A DNA stretch of 64,000 nt from contig NZ_CP048268.1 in NCBI RefSeq assembly GCF_019469265.1, positions 1,815,001-1,879,000 on the forward strand. Reading direction: 5' to 3'. The position numbers were made by a program, and so were the translations under genes. The stretch's first letter is position 1, and every line of letters starts with the position of its first letter. The notes beneath the pieces were generated by a model that was not told the DNA's origin, did not search any database, and saw nothing but the letters and a program-made list of their open reading frames with translations. The DNA comes from Lactobacillus panisapium (lineage in GTDB: Bacteria > Bacillota > Bacilli > Lactobacillales > Lactobacillaceae). Of this stretch, positions 56,740 to 64,000 are shown piece after piece.

Positions 56740-56772
56740 AAAACACCTAGATAAATTTCTAAGTGCTTTTGC
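56740..56772 (-). terminator. Terminator after NlpC/P60 gene 2
   Basis: Stem CACCTAG (56744-56750) and CTAAGTG (56759-56765) with A7 before it, giving a T run on the minus strand. Confidence 0.75.
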
Positions 56773-56797
56773 TTTAGTTATTTAATATTTTCTGCAA

Positions 56798-57547
56798 CTA
56801 GTTGAGAACACGTTTGGCAACTGAAGGATAAAAATATGAACTAATACTGTCTTTAACAACACCTTGTGCAGGGGTTGCAGCATGAACATATTGATTATCG
56901 CCCACGTAAATGCCTACATGATAAGGAGAAGATGCAGAACCCCAGAACAATAAATCACCTGGTTTTAAGTTCTTAAGGGAAACAGTCTTTCCTTGTTTAA
57001 TTTGTGAGTAAGTGGTGCGGGAAATTTCCTTACCGGCAGCCTTGCTGAAGACATATTGTGCTAAGCCTGAGCAATCAAATCCATTAGGCGTATTACCACC
57101 CCATGCATAAGCCTTGCCGACTTCTGCGTTAGCCAAATTAACAACTTTAGCAGCTTGTTTTGAAGAAGATGTAACATTTTTGCCGACCATACCTGCTTGG
57201 CTTGCTTTTTTAGCAGCATTGTCATCATTTGCATCTACCGTGTAACGGGCCTGAATCCATTGATTTTCACCAATTTCATACCAAGTTTTGCCCTTTGCAT
57301 CAATTGCTGAACTGATAACATCAACAACTTCACCATGCTTAATTCTATTTCCTGTGAAGCTAGGATTATTATAATTGTCCCAAATGTTGATACCATAGCC
57401 AGGAACATAATTAATTTTAACTTTAGTAGTTGCAGCTGCAACTTGGTGAGCCGTGGAATTTGAATTAGTAGCGTTTGCAACCCCTAAGCCAGTAATGGTT
57501 AAAGCAGCTGCAGCAGTAAATTTTACCAAATTACTCTTAATCTTCAA
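56798..57547 (-). CDS. Secreted NlpC/P60 peptidoglycan hydrolase 2
   Basis: Hydrolase of 249 residues: signal peptide (MKIKSNLVKFTAAAALTITGLGVANA), the same SH3-like module as gene 1 (VKINYVPGYGINIWDNYNN ... WYEIGENQWIQARYT), a short linker, and the catalytic domain with Cys in FDCSGLAQY, His in YHVGIYVG and His in QYVHAA. The start is a TTG at 57547, nine bases after GGGAGG; the TTG at 57553 is too close to the site. The C-terminal domain is nearly the same as in genes 1 and 3, so they arose by tandem duplication. Confidence 0.92.
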   Translation of the reverse strand: MKIKSNLVKFTAAAALTITGLGVANATNSNSTAHQVAAATTKVKINYVPGYGINIWDNYNNPSFTGNRIKHGEVVDVISSAIDAKGKTWYEIGENQWIQARYTVDANDDNAAKKASQAGMVGKNVTSSSKQAAKVVNLANAEVGKAYAWGGNTPNGFDCSGLAQYVFSKAAGKEISRTTYSQIKQGKTVSLKNLKPGDLLFWGSASSPYHVGIYVGDNQYVHAATPAQGVVKDSISSYFYPSVAKRVLN

Positions 57548-57675
57548 AATCAAATTCCTCCCGTGTTACATCTTCAATAGTATTTACACATTTTTTATCT
57601 CATGATCTCTACATCACAAGTTTAATTTTACTCGTGTTATATTACAAAAATGTTACAGAAGTGATACCAGAAAAT

Positions 57676-57705
57676 AAAAAAAAGCCCTTCCAGAACTGGC
57701 GTTTC
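57676..57705 (-). terminator. Probable terminator after NlpC/P60 gene 3
   Basis: CCAG/CTGG hairpin extended by GCCC and GGC pairs, with T8 on the minus strand (A run 57676-57683). The stem is imperfect. Confidence 0.5.
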
Positions 57706-57773
57706 TATATGGGACCTCTTAATGACTGTTTTACGTGTAAAAAGAAAATTAGTTGAGTTTAAGTAGAGAATAA

Positions 57774-58259
57774 TTATTCAAGCACGCGCTTAGCGGCTGA
57801 AGGATAAAAGTAAGTACTGATTGATTGTTTTAACACACCTTGATCGGGAGTTGCGGCGTGAACATATTGATTACCACCGACATAAATACCAACGTGATAT
57901 GGAGATGTAGCTGATCCCCAGAAAAGAAGATCACCCTTTTTCAATTTCTTCATTGAAACTCTTTTACCAAGTGTAACTTGTGAAAAAGTAGTACGTGGTA
58001 AAACTGTTCCACCCGCTGTTTTATAAACATATTGAACCAAGCCAGAGCAATCAAAAGCCGAAGGACCATTTGCACCATAAACGTAACCTTTGCCTACTTG
58101 CTTTTTAGCTAACTTAACAACAGCATTACGCTTCTTGGTTACTGAACTGGCATCAACATCAGTTGTAGTAGCTGCTGTAACTGTGGTTACAGTGGCAGCG
58201 CCAGTAAAAAATAATGATATAAATGCAACTAACTTGATTAAACTATGTCTGTGTCTCAA
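57774..58259 (-). CDS. Secreted NlpC/P60 peptidoglycan hydrolase 3 (minimal form)
   Basis: Shortest paralog, about 161 residues: signal peptide (LIKLVAFISLFFTGAATVTTVTAA) followed almost directly by the NlpC/P60 domain (Cys in FDCSGLVQYVY, His in YHVGIYVG, His in QYVHAA). It lacks the SH3-like module. Start taken as the TTG at 58259, thirteen bases after AGGAG; the TTG at 58283 lies in front of the ribosome site. Without a wall-binding module it may diffuse or act on fragments. Confidence 0.88.
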   Translation of the reverse strand: MRHRHSLIKLVAFISLFFTGAATVTTVTAATTTDVDASSVTKKRNAVVKLAKKQVGKGYVYGANGPSAFDCSGLVQYVYKTAGGTVLPRTTFSQVTLGKRVSMKKLKKGDLLFWGSATSPYHVGIYVGGNQYVHAATPDQGVLKQSISTYFYPSAAKRVLE

Positions 58260-58439
58260 AACTAATCTCTTTCTCCTTATCAATATTTCTTTTTACTTTG
58301 ACGAGCACAATTTTTTTGATTGCACTCAATTTGTACCTGACAATCTATATAGTACTCATCAAATGTTACACATTCATGTCAAATGAGCTACAAAACGTTA
58401 AGAATTTTTTTAAAAACACAGTCCAACCAGTAATAATGT

Positions 58440-58988
58440 TTAAGCGCTTAACAAACTACTTACGATATCATCAAGCTTTTTCTCGGTTTCATTCCAATTA
58501 TCATTCACTATAATATGTGCATCTGCCTTTAGTTTTTCTGGTAAAGTATTCAATTCGCTACCACTCAAGCGCTCCGCAATCTTGGCGGGATCATCACCTC
58601 TTTTTATCAGCCGATCCTTAAGCTCTTTTTTCGAACTAGTCGTTACATATAAGAAATATACCTGCTGATTGATGGCTTTTAGATAAGAGGCTGCACCCTT
58701 GATATCAACAATTAATGACACTAACTGGTGCTTTTCCCACGCTTCTTCCAGTGCCTCTTTACTTGAGCCATACTGATAAGAACCATATTTGACATGCTCA
58801 AAGAAATGCAGCTTGTTAAAACTGGCATCACTTTCAAAATGGTAAGAGGTGTCTGGACTTTCTCCTTGGCGGATTGGTCTAGTAGTATGGGTCAAAACCC
58901 GCGGAATGTTGAACTTTTTGGTTAAATATTCAGAAATTGTTGTCTTACCAGCACCACTGGGGCCAGCAATTAAAATTAATTTTTGCAA
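58440..58988 (-). CDS. Guanylate kinase-like protein
   Basis: P-loop kinase of 182 residues: Walker A GPSGAGKTT at residues 9-17, the GMP-binding stretch VLTHTTRPIRQGESPDTSYHF with the Arg-x-x-Arg/Tyr-His pattern, and KRGDDPAKIAERLS as the lid region. It diverges from housekeeping Gmk in the middle and C-terminus, so it may be a second, specialised kinase. Start is a TTG behind AGGAAG. Single gene; no link to rpoZ or priA as for gmk. Whether it phosphorylates GMP is open. Confidence 0.75.
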   Translation of the reverse strand: MQKLILIAGPSGAGKTTISEYLTKKFNIPRVLTHTTRPIRQGESPDTSYHFESDASFNKLHFFEHVKYGSYQYGSSKEALEEAWEKHQLVSLIVDIKGAASYLKAINQQVYFLYVTTSSKKELKDRLIKRGDDPAKIAERLSGSELNTLPEKLKADAHIIVNDNWNETEKKLDDIVSSLLSA

Positions 58989-59084
58989 AATCCAGGCTTC
59001 CTTTACTTGAAAACAGTTTACTTTTATAATAATATCTTTCTATTATAATTAAACACGGGGAAGAGAGGAAGTAAAAAACTAACC

Positions 59085-59399
59085 ATGAAGAAAACTGAAG
59101 TAAAAATAGATGACATTCTTAGCGCAAAATCAGAAGAAGAACTTACTAAACCATTTCTAGGTAAAGTAGAAAAAATTTACGAAAATTCTGCCCTGTTGAA
59201 GATCATTGACTTTGATGAAGCTGACGAAACAGCTGTTAGCGACTTAAATGAAAAAATTGTTGTTAACTTCAAGAACTTGAAGGCCGCACCTAAACGTAAG
59301 ATTAAGGAAATTCAAGCTAAGGCTAAAAGTGATGTCAAAGTGGAGAAAATTGCCAAAGCAAAAAAGACCACTGATGACGCTGACAAAGAATCCAAGTAA
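59085..59399 (+). CDS. DUF2187-like small protein with basic tail
   Basis: Protein of 104 residues. The stretch FLGKVEKIYENSALLKIIDFDEADE ... EKIVVNFKNLK resembles the KOW-like DUF2187 family (GKVEKIYENSVIV...KTVVNHKNY), suggesting a small RNA- or protein-binding barrel. A charged C-terminal tail (about 68-104, AAPKRKIKEIQAKAKSDVKVEKIAKAKK) follows. The GAGAGGAAG site is rather far from the ATG. Function unknown. A terminator follows. Confidence 0.65.
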   Translation: MKKTEVKIDDILSAKSEEELTKPFLGKVEKIYENSALLKIIDFDEADETAVSDLNEKIVVNFKNLKAAPKRKIKEIQAKAKSDVKVEKIAKAKKTTDDADKESK

Positions 59400-59414
59400 A
59401 AAGTTATTTTTTAA

Positions 59415-59448
59415 AAAGCAGTGAATAAAATTCACCGCTCTTTTTTTT
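59415..59448 (+). terminator. Terminator after the DUF2187-like gene
   Basis: Stem AGCAGTGAAT (59417-59426) and ATTCACCGCT (59430-59439) with one mismatch, then T9. Confidence 0.85.
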
Positions 59449-59505
59449 TGCTTGGTTTTTGCCTAAAATTAAACTAATATCAATAATCATTAATGGAGAA
59501 AACAA

Positions 59506-61023
59506 GTGAAAGAAAAAGCAAGAACCATCTTATTCTGGTTTATTTTAATCCAACCTTTTTTAGACTTATATTGGTTTTATCATGGTACCCTGGCAACTAT
59601 TTTGCCATTTACATTACCAACTATTATTCGCATTCTAGTAGTTGGTGTCCTGATTTGTCTCTTTTTCAGCCAGAAACAGTCCTGGAAAAAGTTGACAACC
59701 AAAAAATGGCTACTAGTTTATTTAGTCTTATTAACCATCTATTCAGCGCTACATTTAATTCATGTTCGTAATTTTACGAGTGTTAATCCCACTAACTACG
59801 GCTACTCAAGTAGTGGTGAACTCTTTTACTTAATTCGGATGGTTTTACCGTTAATCGTTCTCTTTTTAACTACTGAGCTCGATTTTGGTGAAAAACAGTT
59901 GCGCCAGGTAATTGAAGGCGTCTCTGGATTGTTTTCGGGGACAATCGTCGTGTCCAACCTATTTGTAATTTCACTCAAATCTTACGAAACGGGAACAATC
60001 AGTGCTAATATCTTTGCCTGGGTTTTTAATCCGAATATTGGCTACTCGCACATGGCTTCCAAGGGCTTTTTCAACTTTACCAATATGATTTCGGCCGTTT
60101 TATTCATGCTTGTCCCGCTAATGGTCTATTATTTATTCACTAACTTTAACTGGTTAACTATTACTCTTAATGTTGTCCAAGCATTGGCAATGATTGAAAT
60201 AGGAACAAAAGTTGCCGCAATTGGCCTTTTAGGCGGCATCTTTATTAGTTTAGTACTATTTATTTTCCATAAATACGTGATTAAAGACGTGCAAAAAGGT
60301 GGTCGGCCGTTTTTGGTAGCCGGCTTAATTATGCTGGGCTCACTAGCAATTCTACCTTTTGGGCCAGCTATTCAGCGCTATAATTACGAAATTTATTTAG
60401 CCAAGCAATCTGATCACGACCTGAGTTCAGAAAAGCGGGAGTTAGCAGCGGGACTGAAGAAATATCCTACTGGTAAAAAGCGGGAAGACTTCTTACGTGC
60501 TTTTATTAAGCACAACTACCAAGCTTACGCCTTAAATCCCAAATTTGTTTTTCACAGTTACCCATATCAATACGATCCTGAATTTTGGTTAAAAATTATT
60601 AATCAGCCCGGGCAAGTCCGCATGGAGAACCGCTATCTTGAAAAGGCAATGCTTAATCAGGTGGTCAAAACTAACAATAATCGGCTGGATAAATATTTCG
60701 GCATTTCGTATACGCGCGAAAACAATATTTTTAACTTAGAGCGTGATTTCTCGGCACAGATTTATTCTCTTGGCTTCATTGGAATGATCTTGTTTGTGGG
60801 ACCTTATCTTGCCACAATTTTATACGGGGCTTATAAGTGGCTACGTTTTAAATATGCCCGAACCTACTTAGTCAGTTCGCTTCTTGCATCCAGTTGTTTT
60901 ATCCTATTGGCAGCTTTTTCATCTGGCAATGTCATCGACTTTTTAACTGCAAGCTTGATTCTCGCCTTTATTCAAGGCAATTTATTAATTCAGGTACGAA
61001 AACCAAAACAAAAATATCTTTAA
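59506..61023 (+). CDS. O-antigen ligase-like (Wzy_C type) membrane protein
   Basis: Polytopic membrane protein of 505 residues with about ten to eleven spans and a large extracytoplasmic loop (about residues 300-420: YEIYLAKQSDHDLSSEKREL ... YTRENNIFNLERDF). This layout is that of the O-antigen ligase/WaaL-Wzy group; in Gram-positives such proteins are thought to polymerise or attach surface glycans. The start is GTG with GGAG seven bases ahead. It stands alone, without glycosyltransferases next to it. The glycan is unknown. Confidence 0.7.
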   Translation: MKEKARTILFWFILIQPFLDLYWFYHGTLATILPFTLPTIIRILVVGVLICLFFSQKQSWKKLTTKKWLLVYLVLLTIYSALHLIHVRNFTSVNPTNYGYSSSGELFYLIRMVLPLIVLFLTTELDFGEKQLRQVIEGVSGLFSGTIVVSNLFVISLKSYETGTISANIFAWVFNPNIGYSHMASKGFFNFTNMISAVLFMLVPLMVYYLFTNFNWLTITLNVVQALAMIEIGTKVAAIGLLGGIFISLVLFIFHKYVIKDVQKGGRPFLVAGLIMLGSLAILPFGPAIQRYNYEIYLAKQSDHDLSSEKRELAAGLKKYPTGKKREDFLRAFIKHNYQAYALNPKFVFHSYPYQYDPEFWLKIINQPGQVRMENRYLEKAMLNQVVKTNNNRLDKYFGISYTRENNIFNLERDFSAQIYSLGFIGMILFVGPYLATILYGAYKWLRFKYARTYLVSSLLASSCFILLAAFSSGNVIDFLTASLILAFIQGNLLIQVRKPKQKYL

Positions 61024-61229
61024 TACCATAATTAGGCAGATTACAATAATAAGACTTTTGCTATTTTTAACTTTAATTAGTTTTAAACAGCCCGAATGGT
61101 CGACTTACCTTATTTCAAACTCAATATTGCGCTTTCAAATTAGATATATTAAATTTAATTTAGCATGTTATTTTTAATTACTGCTACTTCTAATATTTAT
61201 ATAAAGATTTGGAGGAGAAACAAGCTAAT

Positions 61230-62204
61230 ATGGAAGATATAACTAAGAGAATGGTCGACAAAAGTATAGAAGCTTTCATTATGGGAATAGAAATATATAA
61301 TAAACCAACAATTAAATATCGAATTGAAGGGTTTAGCTTTTTCATCTGTAATGCTTGGGAATTAATGCTTAAAGCTAGAATGCTAAAGCAACAGAAAAGT
61401 ATTTATTATAAAGATAAATCTGATCGCACCCTCAGTCTAAATGAAGTCTTAAAACAAGTTTATCCTGACAAAAATACCAAGATAAGACTAAATCTTGAGA
61501 AAATAATCGAATTAAGAAACATTAGCACTCATTACATCACAGAAGATTATGAGGTTAAATATGCTCCTCTTTTTCAGGCTTGCGTTCTAAACTTTATCAA
61601 ACAAATTATGCGTTTTCACAAAGTTGATATAACTAAATATATTTCCCAGAACTTCTTAACAATCGCTACCAGTTATGAACCATTAACAAATGGTCAAATA
61701 AGATTAAAATATCCACCTGAAATTGCAGAGAAATTCATTCAGAAGGGAAATGAAATTGATGTTTTAAGTAAAGAGTATAATTCTGATAAGTTTTCAATTG
61801 ATGTTAAGCAAAGCCTTCACATTACAAAAAGAAAATCTGAAGCAGATTTCACTATTGCAATTGATAAAAACTCAAAAAATCATGCATCTATCATTAAGGA
61901 TTTTAAAGATCCGTCAGATACACATAAGTACTCATATAAAAGTGTAATTACTGCAGTACAAGAAAGATTAAAAAAAGAAAAAATAGTATTATCATATGAA
62001 AAGGGATTTAATTCCTATGTTTTAAATTTAGTGATTGATTTTTATCATATAAAAATCGATAAGAAATATGCATATCAGCACGTAATCGGAAATCAGCATA
62101 GCTACACATACTCAGAACAATTTATCGAATTCATAGTAAACGAGATTAAAAAAGATCCTAAAAATTATGTAGCTAGTCTTAAAAAAGGCAATAAAAAAAG
62201 ATAA
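61230..62204 (+). CDS. DUF3644 family protein with HEPN-type RNxxxH motif, candidate defence RNase
   Basis: Protein of 324 residues. The N-terminal part reads KSIEAFIMGIEIYNKPTIKYR then GFSFFICNAWELMLKARML, the pattern of DUF3644, and continues to IIELRNISTHYI, where R96-N-x-x-x-H101 is a HEPN-like RNase motif. The C-terminal half (about 150-324) is basic and unassigned. The codon usage is AT-richer than neighbours (many ATA, AAA, TTA) and the gene is flanked by non-homologous spacers, suggesting acquisition. ATG at 61230 is 14 bases after GGAGG; a TTG at 61209 lies before that site. A role in phage defence is inference. Confidence 0.7.
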   Translation: MEDITKRMVDKSIEAFIMGIEIYNKPTIKYRIEGFSFFICNAWELMLKARMLKQQKSIYYKDKSDRTLSLNEVLKQVYPDKNTKIRLNLEKIIELRNISTHYITEDYEVKYAPLFQACVLNFIKQIMRFHKVDITKYISQNFLTIATSYEPLTNGQIRLKYPPEIAEKFIQKGNEIDVLSKEYNSDKFSIDVKQSLHITKRKSEADFTIAIDKNSKNHASIIKDFKDPSDTHKYSYKSVITAVQERLKKEKIVLSYEKGFNSYVLNLVIDFYHIKIDKKYAYQHVIGNQHSYTYSEQFIEFIVNEIKKDPKNYVASLKKGNKKR

Positions 62205-62288
62205 CCCCAGGCACATAGGAATGCTCAATGCGCTTTTCGTGCATCTACCCCATTTCGGGACCCAGCGTTCATCCTTCACAAGTTATCT
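62199..62288 (+). other. Compact GC-rich structured element at the end of the DUF3644 gene
   Basis: Ninety bases, clearly GC-richer than everything around, bounded by a perfect AGATAAC (62199-62205) / GTTATCT (62282-62288) inverted repeat that includes the DUF3644 stop codon. Inside are ATGCGC/CGTGCAT (62228-62244, 6 pairs with one wobble) and CCC-ATTTC-GGG (62249-62259). Could be a structured RNA, a small repeat or a remnant of an older gene. The remaining spacer to 62552 is AT-rich with one terminator. Confidence 0.4.
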
Positions 62289-62380
62289 ATGTTATGTTTA
62301 TCCTAAATCTATTTATTGAAAAAGTAAACATTTTTGTAACAGCTTAAACAATTTTAATAAAAAATTATTTCTGATAAACC

Positions 62381-62416
62381 AAAGAGTATCTTGAATCACA
62401 AGATACTCTTTTAATT
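62381..62416 (+). terminator. Terminator downstream of the DUF3644 gene
   Basis: Perfect 13-base stem AAAGAGTATCTTG (62381-62393) and CAAGATACTCTTT (62399-62411) then TTAATTT. It lies 177 bases after the stop codon, beyond the GC-rich element, so both may be on one transcript. Confidence 0.8.
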
Positions 62417-62552
62417 TAAAACTTTAAATTAAGTTTCGTAACACTGTTCAGTATTAACAATAAAATTAAGTGTTGCAGACTAGCCATTTATTTTATTCCT
62501 TAGAGCTAGATGACCATTTAAACTGTGCAGGTCCAATTGTCGTTCTTTAAGC

Positions 62553-63173
62553 TTATTTTTCTTTGATGAACGAAGCATCTGGAATTCGAATTAAATAATA
62601 TTGCGTAGCTGTGTGACCAGCATGCAGGCCAAGCCCGTTTTGCCAAACCTTTTTATACGTCGCCGTATAAGTTGCAACATAAGCACGCTGATATTTACGG
62701 TCCATTTTCTTAAGCTGGCTCTTTTGGTATGGTATCCGCGAAGCATTTAAGTCTAACGGACTTTTACCATATGCCACTGTAGCAAAGTCACTCGAAACTT
62801 GCGCCTTGCGCCCAGCACGATAATAGGTATAAGTTTGCGTACTAATTTTTTTCTTCTTTGAATTAATCGTCACATAACTTGAATTACCCGAACCCGTATT
62901 CATTACTAACGGTTGATACGTAATTTTTGAGCTAATCACGCTTTTATCCTCTAAGTCCGGGTTATCAAGCATTGTCTTATTAAAGAGCCAAACAATGCCG
63001 ACTAAAAAAACTGCTACTTCGAGCAGATCAATCAAAAAATTAGTCCAGCTAAACTTCTGGTGCTTCTTAATAATCATCGTAATCCGACGCTTACGAATAT
63101 TTTGAATAATAAAAATGAAATATAAAATGGCAATAACCCACAATAAGATGCCCAGTAGATTCCAGCTAAACAT
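62553..63173 (-). CDS. Membrane protein of a lactobacillus-specific family (LVIS_2131-like)
   Basis: Protein of 206 residues with two N-terminal spans (LLGILLWVIAILYFIFII and FLIDLLEVAVFLVGIVWLF) joined by a basic cytosolic loop, then an extracytoplasmic domain of about 130 residues (SSYVTINSKKKKISTQTYTYYRAGRK ... GLGLHAGHTATQYYLIRIPD). The pattern recalls the LVIS_2131 family known only from lactobacilli; function unknown. No catalytic motif is seen. AGGAGG precedes the ATG. Confidence 0.6.
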   Translation of the reverse strand: MFSWNLLGILLWVIAILYFIFIIQNIRKRRITMIIKKHQKFSWTNFLIDLLEVAVFLVGIVWLFNKTMLDNPDLEDKSVISSKITYQPLVMNTGSGNSSYVTINSKKKKISTQTYTYYRAGRKAQVSSDFATVAYGKSPLDLNASRIPYQKSQLKKMDRKYQRAYVATYTATYKKVWQNGLGLHAGHTATQYYLIRIPDASFIKEK

Positions 63174-63263
63174 AACTTCCTCCTGTAATAGTCTTCATTA
63201 TATTGTAAAAAGCCCTGCTTGAATAGTGCAAAAAAGGTTAATTGCTTATTAAAAGTAATGTGC

Positions 63264-63839
63264 TTACTTTTTTGCTTTAGCTTTAGTCGTCGTCTTTTTG
63301 ACCGTTTTTTTGGCGGCTACTTTTTTAGTTGTCGTCTTTTTAGCGGCCGGCTTTTTAGTCTTCGCTACAGGTTCAGGCTTCTTGTATTCACGCACCTGGC
63401 TTAATTTTGCCATAATTGCTTCTACCAGTTTATCAATTACCTCATCTTCATTTTGAGTAATTTCCTCTTCATTTGCAATTTGATCAATGCGAAAATTAGA
63501 GGCATTCAAAAACTCCGACTGCGTTTCAAAGTAAACAAATACCGGATAGTCTTTTTCTTCCTCAAAGAAATTGGCAATTTTTTTATAATTGCTGTATGGC
63601 AAGTTGATAATATTGTTTTCTAAGACGAACGTGACCGGTCTTTGCCCCGTCACTTCAAGTGCAACATGGCTTAAGGAATTATGCTTGATCGCTGCCGCAG
63701 TTTCTTTAATCATTTTAGTCGCCAGGCTTTTAACCTTGGTCTTGGACTTGCTAATATCTGCGTATTTGACAGTTTCTAAATCCTGTAAGTAGTCCTGTTG
63801 TTCAATTTTAGTAGTTAAATCAGTTAAGTTAATCTTCAA
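63264..63839 (-). CDS. Hypothetical protein with a lysine/alanine-rich C-terminal tail
   Basis: Protein of 191 residues that I do not recognise. The first 150 residues look folded (mixed alpha/beta: HVALEVTGQRPVTFVLENNIINLPYSNYKKIANFFEEEKDYPVFVYF). The last 40 are a low-complexity tail of K-T-K-K-P-A-A-K-K-T type units, like histone H1-type or HU-extension tails that bind nucleic acid or acidic polymers. Start is a TTG behind AAAGGA. The DUF2187-like protein at 59085 also has a basic tail, but the two are not alike otherwise. Confidence 0.6.
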   Translation of the reverse strand: MKINLTDLTTKIEQQDYLQDLETVKYADISKSKTKVKSLATKMIKETAAAIKHNSLSHVALEVTGQRPVTFVLENNIINLPYSNYKKIANFFEEEKDYPVFVYFETQSEFLNASNFRIDQIANEEEITQNEDEVIDKLVEAIMAKLSQVREYKKPEPVAKTKKPAAKKTTTKKVAAKKTVKKTTTKAKAKK

Positions 63840-64000
63840 AATAAAAAAATCCTTTTATAAATTAGTTATCAGTCTTCTATACGATACTCAAATTCAGCGC
63901 CAAAAACAATTTATTTTTATTTCTTTTAAAATTATTTTTAAAGAACATTCGTTTTAAAAAAACAGGTGTTAAGGTAATCCGAATTGTCCGTTTTTACTAA

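Overview
The window is a 64 kb piece of a low-GC Firmicute chromosome and fits Lactobacillus in the strict sense (the acidophilus/delbrueckii/helveticus group). The signs are a secreted protein with four Lactobacillus S-layer-type (SLAP) repeats, a PepE-type cysteine peptidase, frequent TTG starts behind strong Shine-Dalgarno sites, Bacillus-like veg/purR/glmU and metG-tatD-rnmV-rsmA blocks, and Firmicute-type regulation (CIRCE, cre, T-box, M-box, LexA boxes). No prophage, transposase or CRISPR array is visible. Most genes are on the minus strand.

Layout. 1-0.5 kb: start of prs. 0.8-8.5 kb: peptidoglycan amino-sugar salvage, with murQ, a MurP-like EIIBCA, two different MupG-type phospho-muramidases and a cellobiose-type EIIC; TGGTATA-type palindromes and cre sites lie at their promoters. 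8.6-12.1 kb: an NTF2-like protein, the SLAP protein and an organophosphate/phosphate antiporter. 12.2-19.1 kb: housekeeping block glmU, purR, veg, rsmA, rnmV, tatD, metG. 19.4-22.4 kb: mgtA under an M-box Mg2+ riboswitch. 22.4-28.2 kb: a TPM-domain protein, dCMP deaminase, trpS, a SRAP protein, tRNA-Gly, a degenerate CPBP protein, a Y-family polymerase behind two LexA boxes, and greA. 28.3-30.3 kb: CIRCE-controlled hsp20, then pepE. 30.4-37.3 kb: a nucleoside salvage operon with two BMP lipoproteins, ATPase, two permeases and a nucleoside hydrolase. 37.6-41.4 kb: ogt, an HD hydrolase behind tRNA-Thr, YbjQ, Nudix, and tyrS with a T-box. 41.5-46.2 kb: an LCP - PlsY - LTA-synthase envelope operon. 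46.3-49.3 kb: a mutarotase-like protein, a lone HicB, a DHA2 efflux pump and two candidate small RNAs. 49.6-53.9 kb: a galactitol-type PTS with its PRD regulator. 54.2-55.6 kb: hflX behind a ten-residue leader peptide. 55.7-58.3 kb: three tandem NlpC/P60 hydrolases. 58.4-64 kb: a guanylate-kinase-like protein, a DUF2187-like protein, an O-antigen-ligase-like protein, an AT-rich DUF3644/HEPN gene followed by a compact GC-rich structured element, and two lineage-type hypothetical proteins.

The strongest candidates for something undescribed are: (1) the DUF3644 gene with RNxxxH motif and the 90-base GC-rich element bounded by an inverted repeat that contains its stop codon; (2) the hflX leader peptide, whose ribosome-binding region can pair with the hflX start codon; (3) two promoter-to-terminator small RNA candidates; (4) a shared TGGTATA(N)ACCA operator that may link muropeptide salvage with nucleoside uptake; and (5) a minus-strand tRNA-Thr/HD transcript whose first visible terminator lies beyond ogt. 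All functional calls come from reading motifs by eye; no database search was run.
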